Shown here piece after piece: positions 58,690 through 64,000 of a stretch of DNA of 64,000 nucleotides (positions are counted from its first letter, which is position 1; each line of letters opens with the position of its first letter). A program made the translations under genes and the position numbers. The DNA is from Micromonospora chokoriensis (lineage in GTDB: Bacteria; Actinomycetota; Actinomycetes; Mycobacteriales; Micromonosporaceae), in contig NZ_LT607409.1 in NCBI RefSeq assembly GCF_900091505.1, positions 5,890,001 to 5,954,000 of the forward strand, written 5' to 3'. Under the pieces are notes generated by a model. That model was not told where the DNA came from. It worked only from the letters and a program-made list of their open reading frames with translations, and made no database searches.

Positions 58690-59415
58690 CTACTCCTCCG
58701 ACACGTCGGCCACCGCCACCGTGACGTTGTCCGGTGCGCCGGCGTGCAACGCCAGGTCGATGAGCTTGCCGACGCACTCCGACCGGTCCGGGTAACCGGT
58801 GAGCACCTCGGTGAGAGTGTCCGGACGGACGACGTTGGAGAGACCGTCGCTGCACAGCAACCACCGGTCGCCGGCCCTGGGCACCATCGTCGCGTACGAC
58901 GGGGAGACCTCGTCGCCCTGCAACGCCTGGGTGACCACGGCACGCCGCGGGTGGCTGCTGGCCTGGTCCGGCGTGATCACGCCCTGGTCGACCAGCATCT
59001 GGACGAACGTGTCGTCCCGGGTGACCTGCTTGAGCACGCCGTCGCGGAACAGGTAGGCCCGGGAGTCACCGACGTGGGCGAGGGCCAGGCAGCTGCCGGT
59101 ACGGGCGAAGAGCAGGGCGGTCAGTGTGGTGCCCATGCCCTGACGCTCGGGGTCCTCGGCGACCGCCTGCCGGATGCGGGAGGTGGCCAGGGCGATGGCA
59201 CCTTCGAGCGCGGCGACCAGGGCGTCCTCGGGTGTCTCCACGTCCAGCGGGGCGACGGCGTCGATGGTGAGGGCGCTGGCCAGGTCGCCGGCGGCCATTC
59301 CGCCCATGCCGTCGGCGACGGCGACGAGCCAGGTGCCGGCGTGCAGGGCGTCCTGGTTTCCGCTGCGGATCAGCCCACGGTCGCTCGTTCCCACGGAACG
59401 CAGCTTCAGGGTCAT
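58690..59415 (-). CDS. PP2C-type Ser/Thr protein phosphatase
   Basis: 241 residues from ATG 59415. Metal motifs of PPM phosphatases: SDRGLIRSGNQDAL, VAVADGMGGMAAGD with Asp, LAHVGDSRAYLFRDGVLKQVTRDDT, and WLLCSDGLSNVV, then DNVTVAVADV. A minimal catalytic domain without a membrane tail, so cytosolic. Dephosphorylates Ser/Thr proteins, countering Pkn-type kinases; no kinase gene is in the window. Confidence 0.92.
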   Translation of the reverse strand: MTLKLRSVGTSDRGLIRSGNQDALHAGTWLVAVADGMGGMAAGDLASALTIDAVAPLDVETPEDALVAALEGAIALATSRIRQAVAEDPERQGMGTTLTALLFARTGSCLALAHVGDSRAYLFRDGVLKQVTRDDTFVQMLVDQGVITPDQASSHPRRAVVTQALQGDEVSPSYATMVPRAGDRWLLCSDGLSNVVRPDTLTEVLTGYPDRSECVGKLIDLALHAGAPDNVTVAVADVSEE

Positions 59416-59612
59416 GGGAGGCAGCCTGCCAGGCGAAGGGCGCAGTTGTCTCTAGGAGATCAGGACGACGGCGCGTGGCGCGGCCAATCTCACGTCTTGG
59501 TGACGCACGTGTCCGTGCGCCGCCGCGCCCGAGCGCCCATGTCGGATAGCACAACCCATCCAATCGGATCAATTGACATCGTCTACCGACGCTGGAAACA
59601 TCGAGCCGATAT

Positions 59613-59626
59613 TGGGAGCGCTCCCA
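59613..59626. promoter_or_regulatory. CebR/CelR operator upstream of the cellulase gene
   Basis: TGGGAGCGCTCCCA, a perfect 14-base palindrome. This is the binding site known for CebR in Streptomyces and CelR in Thermobifida, LacI-family repressors released by cellobiose-type sugars. It is 49 bases ahead of the GTG start. A strong sign that the GH9 gene is part of a cellulose-utilisation regulon; the regulator gene is not in this window. Confidence 0.9.
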
Positions 59627-59674
59627 GCTTCTTGTCGCCACCACCGTCCCGTTTCCGTCCCGGAAGGACTCCCC

Positions 59675-62284
59675 GTGACGTCATCCCGACGCCGCCTCCT
59701 GTTGGCAGCGGCGACCACTCTGGCCCTCACCGGCGCGGGCGCCGGCGCGGCCCACGCCGACCCACCACCGGACGCCCCCGAGCAGATCGACAACGGCGAC
59801 TTCAGCGAAGGAGTGAGCCCCTGGTTCTCCTTCGGCACCGGTGCGCTCGCGGTCACCGACGGGCAGCTCTGCACCACCGTCCCGGGTGGCCTGGCCAACC
59901 CGTGGGACGCCGGCATCGGCCAGGACGGCGTGCCGCTGATCGCGGGCGCCGAATACACCCTCGGCTTCTCCGTCTCCGCCACGCCCGGCGCGGCCGTCAA
60001 GGCGGTGCTGCAACTCGGTAGCGCCCCCTACACCACGTACGCGGCCGTCGACGCCACCGCGACCGGCACCCTCCAGCGGGTCGAGCAGACCTTCACCGTG
60101 CCGGACGACAACCCCAACGCCCAACTGATCTTCCAGGTCGGTGGTGCCGCGCAGGCGCAGACCATCTGCCTGGACGACGTCTCGCTGCGCGGCGGCGAGC
60201 CGCCCGAGCCGTACGTGCCGGACACCGGGCCGCGGGTCCGCGTCAACCAGGTCGGCTACCTGCCCGGCGGTCCGAAGAACGCCACTGTCGTCACCGAGGC
60301 CACCACGGCGCTGCCCTGGCAACTGCGCTCCGCCGCTGGCGCCGTCGTGGCCAGCGGCACCACGACCGCCCGCGGTGTCGACGCCGCCTCCGGGCAGAAC
60401 GTGCACACCGTCGACTTCTCCAGCTACCGCACCCCGGCCAGCGGGCTCACGCTCACCGTGGACGGCGAGACCAGCCACCCGTTCGACGTCTCCGGCACGC
60501 TCTACGACCAGCTGCGCTCCGACTCGTTGCAGTTCTTCTACGCCCAGCGCAGCGGCATCGCCATCGACGGTGACCTGATCGGCGACGAGTACGCGCGCCC
60601 CGCCGGTCACCTCGGCGTCGCACCCAACCGGGGCGACACCAGCGTGCCCTGCCAGCCGGGCGTCTGCGACTACTCGCTGGACGTACGCGGCGGCTGGTAC
60701 GACGCCGGCGACCACGGCAAGTACGTGGTCAACGGGGGCATCGCCACCTACCAGCTGCTGAGCACCTTCGAGCGGACCAAGACGGCGGCCACCGCCGACG
60801 GCGGCGCCGCGCTGGGCGACAGCACCCTGCGGGTGCCCGAGCGCGGCAACGGCGTGCCGGACATCCTCGACGAGGCCCGCTGGGAGCTGGAGTTCCTGCT
60901 GCGCATGCAGGTGCCGGCCGGCAAGCCGCTCGCCGGGATGGTCCACCACAAGATCCACGACCAGAACTGGACCGGCCTGCCGCTCGCCCCGCAGGACGAC
61001 GCGCAGCCGCGCGAGCTGCACCCGCCGTCGACCGCGGCCACCCTCAACATGGCCGCCACCGCCGCCCAGTGCGCGCGCCTGTTCGCCCCCTACGACGCGG
61101 CGTTCGCGAACCGTTGCGCCACCGCGGCGAAGACGGCCTACAGCGCGGCCAAGGCCAACCCCGCGGTGTACGCCAGCCCGACCGACGGCACCGGCGGCGG
61201 CGCGTACGACGACAGCAACGTCACCGACGAGTTCTACTGGGCGGCGGCCGAGCTGTACCTGACCACCGGGGCGCAGACCTACCTGGCCGACCTGACCGCC
61301 TCCCCGCACCACACCGGGAACGTGTTCGACACGCTGGGCTTCAGCTGGCAGAGCGTCGCCGCGTTGGGCCGTCTCGACCTGGCCACCGTGCCGAACGGTC
61401 TGCCCGCCGCCGACCTGGCCCGGGTCCGCGCCTCGGTCACCACGGCCGCCGACACCTACCTCGCCGAGCTGCGCCGGCAGGCGTACGGGCTGCCGATGCC
61501 CGGTGACGCCAACAGCTACTTCTGGGGTGGCAACGGCAATGTCATCAACAACGCCGTGGTGCTGGCCACCGCCTTCGACCTGACCCGCAACCCGGTCTAC
61601 CGCGACGGTGCCGTGCAGGCGATGGACTACATCCTGGGTCGCAACGCGCTGAACATCTCCTACGTCACCGGTTGGGGCGAGCACGCCGCGCAGAACCAGC
61701 ACAGTCGCATCTTCGGCCACCAGCTCGACCCGAGCATGCCCCGGCCGCCGGCCGGCTCGATCGCCGGTGGCCCGAACGCGGCCCTCCAGGATCCGTTCGT
61801 GGCGAAGTTGCTGGCCGGCTGCAAGCCGATGTTCTGCTACGTCGACGACATCAACTCGTACTCGACGAACGAGGTCGCGATCAACTGGAACTCGGCGCTG
61901 ACCTGGATCTCCTCGTTCCTGGCCGACCAGGGTGACTCCGGCGCGGTGCCGGCCACCACCTGCTCGGTGGCCTACACCAACTACGGCGCCTGGCACGGCG
62001 GCACCGGGTTCACCGCCCAGCTGACCGTCCGCAACACCGGTGCCACGGCGATCAACGGGTGGAACGTGCGGTTCGCGTTCACCGGCGACCAGCGCGTGCG
62101 CGAGGCGTGGCTGGCAAAGGTCACCCAGTCCGGCGCGACGGTGACCGCGCGCAACGAGTCGCACAACGCCAAGATCGCACCGGGTGGCTCAGTGATGTTC
62201 GGCTTCAACGCGACGACCACCGGGGGCGCCAACCCGAGCCCCGGCCTGGTGACCGTCAACGGGGCGGCCTGCTCGCTGAGCTGA
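59675..62284 (+). CDS. Secreted GH9 cellulase with CBM4/9, Ig-like and CBM2 domains
   Basis: 869 residues from GTG 59675 (GGAAGGA upstream). Signal with Tat-type SRRRLLL and GAAHA cleavage near 28. Domains in order: CBM4/9-like about 36-175 (EQIDNGDFSEGVSPWF), Ig-like CelD_N about 187-270 (RVRVNQVGYLP), GH9 barrel about 278-755, CBM2 about 760-869 (YTNYGAWHGGTGFTAQLTVRN). Catalytic marks: GGWYDAGDHGKYV with Asp343 and Asp346, HSRIFGHQ near 676 and Glu733 in NEVAINWNSALTW. A processive or endo-type cellulase acting outside the cell, controlled by the CebR/CelR box. Confidence 0.93.
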   Translation: MTSSRRRLLLAAATTLALTGAGAGAAHADPPPDAPEQIDNGDFSEGVSPWFSFGTGALAVTDGQLCTTVPGGLANPWDAGIGQDGVPLIAGAEYTLGFSVSATPGAAVKAVLQLGSAPYTTYAAVDATATGTLQRVEQTFTVPDDNPNAQLIFQVGGAAQAQTICLDDVSLRGGEPPEPYVPDTGPRVRVNQVGYLPGGPKNATVVTEATTALPWQLRSAAGAVVASGTTTARGVDAASGQNVHTVDFSSYRTPASGLTLTVDGETSHPFDVSGTLYDQLRSDSLQFFYAQRSGIAIDGDLIGDEYARPAGHLGVAPNRGDTSVPCQPGVCDYSLDVRGGWYDAGDHGKYVVNGGIATYQLLSTFERTKTAATADGGAALGDSTLRVPERGNGVPDILDEARWELEFLLRMQVPAGKPLAGMVHHKIHDQNWTGLPLAPQDDAQPRELHPPSTAATLNMAATAAQCARLFAPYDAAFANRCATAAKTAYSAAKANPAVYASPTDGTGGGAYDDSNVTDEFYWAAAELYLTTGAQTYLADLTASPHHTGNVFDTLGFSWQSVAALGRLDLATVPNGLPAADLARVRASVTTAADTYLAELRRQAYGLPMPGDANSYFWGGNGNVINNAVVLATAFDLTRNPVYRDGAVQAMDYILGRNALNISYVTGWGEHAAQNQHSRIFGHQLDPSMPRPPAGSIAGGPNAALQDPFVAKLLAGCKPMFCYVDDINSYSTNEVAINWNSALTWISSFLADQGDSGAVPATTCSVAYTNYGAWHGGTGFTAQLTVRNTGATAINGWNVRFAFTGDQRVREAWLAKVTQSGATVTARNESHNAKIAPGGSVMFGFNATTTGGANPSPGLVTVNGAACSLS

Positions 62285-62290
62285 CGTCTT

Positions 62291-62328
62291 CCTGGGTGGC
62301 CGCCCTTCCCCCGGGGCGGCCACCCAGG
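62291..62328. terminator. Perfect 15-base-arm hairpin after the cellulase gene
   Basis: CCTGGGTGGCCGCCC at 62291-62305 and its exact complement at 62314-62328, loop of eight. It follows the GH9 stop by six bases and lies ahead of the HAD stop on the other strand. Confidence 0.8.
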
Positions 62329-62365
62329 GCTCCGCCTCGGCTCGACCGCCCTTATGCAACAGGCC

Positions 62366-63022
62366 TTAGCCGCGTGCCGCGTTGTGCTCGGCGACCAGAC
62401 CCGGCAGGTCGTCGAGCGTGTCGATGCGGAACAGGCACTGCTCAGCCACGGCCGGGAGGTCCAGGATGTGCCCCCACGGCGAGCGCCGGATCAGGCAGGC
62501 CTTCATCCCGGCCGCCAGGGCCGGACGTGCGTCGTTGTCGGGCCGGTCGCCGACGTACAGGATCGACGACGCGTCGCCGCCACCCTCGGCGAGGACCCGC
62601 TCGAAGAAGCCGGCCGACGGCTTCGCCACACCCCAACCGTGCGACGTGCCGATCACGTCCACGGAAAGATCGAGAGCGCGCAGGGTCGCCTCGGCGTGGG
62701 CCGGCTGGTTACCGGCCAGGCCCACCAACAGACCCTGGTCCCGCAACGCGGTCAGGCACCCTCGCGCGTCCGGATAGAGGTCCTCCGCGCCGAACGTCTC
62801 CGGCTGACCGGCGGTCGCCCGACGATCGAGCTCGGCCGCGAGATCGAAGTCGGGGCGGAAGGTTCGGAACGTCTCCTGGTAGTCCAGCCCTCGGGCGATC
62901 ACCGCACCGAAGACCGCCGAGAACGTGTGCCGTGGAACGCCGAGCCAGTCCGCCCATGTCGCGAACTCGCGGGATTCGTCCAGAATCGTTCCACCGACAT
63001 CGAAGAAGACCGCATTGATCAT
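62366..63022 (-). CDS. HAD-family phosphatase
   Basis: 218 residues from ATG 63022. Motif I FFDVGGTILDE: Asp8 is kept, but the usual second Asp is Gly (DVGGT), as in the epoxide-hydrolase-like or haloacid-type HAD subset; motif II near VGLAGNQPAH, motif III with Lys in GWGVAKPSAGFFERV, motif IV YVGDRPDNDA. The DxG change weakens phosphatase chemistry in some relatives, but this family often has it. Substrate unknown. Next to a tandem heptamer array. Confidence 0.82.
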   Translation of the reverse strand: MINAVFFDVGGTILDESREFATWADWLGVPRHTFSAVFGAVIARGLDYQETFRTFRPDFDLAAELDRRATAGQPETFGAEDLYPDARGCLTALRDQGLLVGLAGNQPAHAEATLRALDLSVDVIGTSHGWGVAKPSAGFFERVLAEGGGDASSILYVGDRPDNDARPALAAGMKACLIRRSPWGHILDLPAVAEQCLFRIDTLDDLPGLVAEHNAARG

Positions 63023-63090
63023 TGCTGACCCCCGTCATGGCGCAGCTCCGGGCGGAGCATAAATAGCAATCGACTCCCGCGCTCCCCGCG

Positions 63091-63146
63091 CGGGCTGCGG
63101 GCTGCGGGCTGCGGGCTGCGGGCTGCGGGCTGCGGGCTGCGGGCCG
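63091..63146 (+). repeat. CGGGCTG heptamer array
   Basis: Seven exact CGGGCTG units at 63091-63139 and one degenerate (CGGGCCG) at 63140-63146. Located in the gap between the divergent HAD (63022) and unknown (63256) genes. Heptamers of this kind change copy number by slippage, so it may be a strain-variable site. The rest of the 233-base gap includes an AT-rich patch (ATAAATAGCAATCG at 63059-63072) that may be the HAD promoter. Confidence 0.85.
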
Positions 63147-63255
63147 ACCATGCAGTTCGTGCCGGGTGCTTTCGAGTTGATGTCGTAGACGATTCACCAA
63201 CCGTGCGCGCCAAACCCGGTGGAACCGTCGCTCCGGGTGGGCCATGGTGGGGGCC

Positions 63256-64000
63256 ATGGACGACGGTGATCTGACCGCGGCGGAACGTCGTGTGTGGGCG
63301 GCGATGCCGGCGGGAACGCGGGCCGCACTGGCCGGGCTGTCCGGCGCGGATCTGCGCAGCCTGCTGTTGGGCGTGGCCCGCGACCGGGCGGCGACGGTGC
63401 GTCCGTCCGAGGTGGTACGCCGTTGGCGCGAGGACCGGTTCGTCCGCCCGGCCAGCGCGGATCCGCGCGTACTCGCTCGGGTGGAGGCCCGGATGTGGCA
63501 CCTACTGCCCGCCGACGTCTTCGGGGTGGAGTTGTCTCCGGTCGTGCCGGTGGGCGCCTGCTCGGCGGTCGCGTCGGGCAGCCAGAACAGGATCGTCACC
63601 ACGATGCGGGCCAGCGAGGTGCTGAGCGACCCCACCAACGCCCTCGCGATCGAGGCAGCCGTGCGTCGCCGTCGACAGGACGAGGTGCACCTGGCCGCCG
63701 CCCATCGCGTACTGCGGGCGCAGGATTTCGGTAACGGCGCGTCGTCGCACTTCCGGCTCTTCGCCCTGGTGTCCAGCGCCCGGGACACCGGCTCGGGCAG
63801 CACCCAGGCCCGCCTGCTGGTCCGGCACCTCACCTACTGGCAGACGGTCCTCGCCGAGCTGGCGCCGGCGGCCGCGCCTCAGCTGCACGTCACGACCCTC
63901 GACGACGACGTCGCCGTCCGGGAACGGCTGGCGGACACCGTCCGACCGGCGCTCGACGAGGGTGCGGTGCCGCTCGTGGACGAGCCGGAGCGCACCCGCG
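63256..64000 (+). CDS. Unrecognised protein, 3' end outside the window
   Basis: Open from ATG 63256 to the right edge, 248 residues so far. It begins DDGDLTAAERRVWAAMPAGTRAALAGLSGADLRSLLLGVARDRAATVRP; later VFGVELSPVVPVGACSAVASGSQNRIVTTMRASEVLSDPTNALAIEAA and FGNGASSHFRLFALVSSARDTGSGS. The Ser/Asn/Arg-rich motifs look like an active site of a nucleotide- or aminoacyl-type enzyme, but I cannot name the family. No membrane span. GGTGGGGG just before ATG may be its ribosome site. Confidence 0.6.
   Translation, partial: MDDGDLTAAERRVWAAMPAGTRAALAGLSGADLRSLLLGVARDRAATVRPSEVVRRWREDRFVRPASADPRVLARVEARMWHLLPADVFGVELSPVVPVGACSAVASGSQNRIVTTMRASEVLSDPTNALAIEAAVRRRRQDEVHLAAAHRVLRAQDFGNGASSHFRLFALVSSARDTGSGSTQARLLVRHLTYWQTVLAELAPAAAPQLHVTTLDDDVAVRERLADTVRPALDEGAVPLVDEPERTR

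Noticed and set aside
63091..63146. CRISPR-like array
   Set aside because: Seven-base units directly adjoining with no spacers; a simple tandem repeat. No cas genes in the window.
1..64000. tRNA, rRNA, riboswitch, insertion sequence or integrative element
   Set aside because: No cloverleaf, rRNA segment, transposase, integrase or att-like repeat could be seen by eye in the gaps; a tRNA or covariance-model search would be needed to be sure.

Overview
The window is high-GC actinobacterial DNA. Genes are dense, often overlap by 1-17 bases, and frequently start with GTG. The mix of DUF397/DUF5753 regulators, a GOLPH3-like protein, an F420-type oxidoreductase, DUF1206, DUF3072, a SigB/F-type sigma factor, Tat-exported cellulase and mycothiol-era glycosyltransferases points to a filamentous actinomycete, most likely Micromonosporaceae (Micromonospora-like). 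That assignment is inference from gene style; there is no rRNA or other marker here.

Layout. 1-3.6 kb: envelope and stress membrane proteins on the minus strand (DUF3618, holin-X, MscS, DUF1206, a small lipoprotein). 3.6-12 kb: mixed housekeeping and metabolism (cysteine-desulfurase-like enzyme, acetyltransferase, GH3, F420 oxidoreductase, RecQ). 10.4-13.8 kb: a drug-efflux MFS pump divergent from its TetR-type regulator, with two phased operators between them, then an AraC regulator. 14.0-22.6 kb: one tightly coupled minus-strand operon that encodes every enzyme needed to make an NDP-D-glycero-D-manno-heptose (GmhA, HldE-like, GmhB) plus four glycosyltransferase domains, an SDR and, last, a topoisomerase IB. 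GmhB is fused to a GT9 heptosyltransferase. No HldD epimerase is present. 22.8-28.4 kb: SRPBCC protein, SDR, polyprenol-phosphate-mannose synthase, CrtI-like oxidoreductase, aldehyde dehydrogenase.

28.4-44.2 kb is a general-stress neighbourhood: ChaB-like, BrkB-like, DUF2795, SRPBCC, MscS-like, SpoIIE phosphatase with its own anti-sigma-type kinase domain, HAD phosphatase, Na+/H+ antiporter, DUF3072, GH15 and a 17M-type stress protein. Four good SigB/SigF-type promoters (GTTT or GTTA, 15-16 bases, GGGTA) lie in 22.7-31.2 kb, and a SigB/F-family sigma gene lies at 51.2 kb, so a linked stress regulon is plausible. 44.2-52 kb: TetR, EF-G-binding FBP protein, MarR/pirin pair, phospholipase D-like protein, decarboxylase-like protein, sigma factor. 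52.1-59.4 kb: GNAT, amino-acid permease, GOLPH3-like protein, a WhiJ/BldB-type regulator pair, HrpB helicase, PP2C phosphatase. 59.6-62.3 kb: a secreted GH9 cellulase with a perfect CebR/CelR operator. 62.3-64 kb: HAD phosphatase and an unrecognised gene cut by the window edge.

Striking non-coding content includes two copies of the same 21-23 bp-arm palindrome, each in a convergent gap; two other palindromic elements at gene 3' ends; several short tandem repeats; and many strong GC hairpins between convergent genes. I found no tRNA, rRNA, CRISPR array, transposase or phage integrase.
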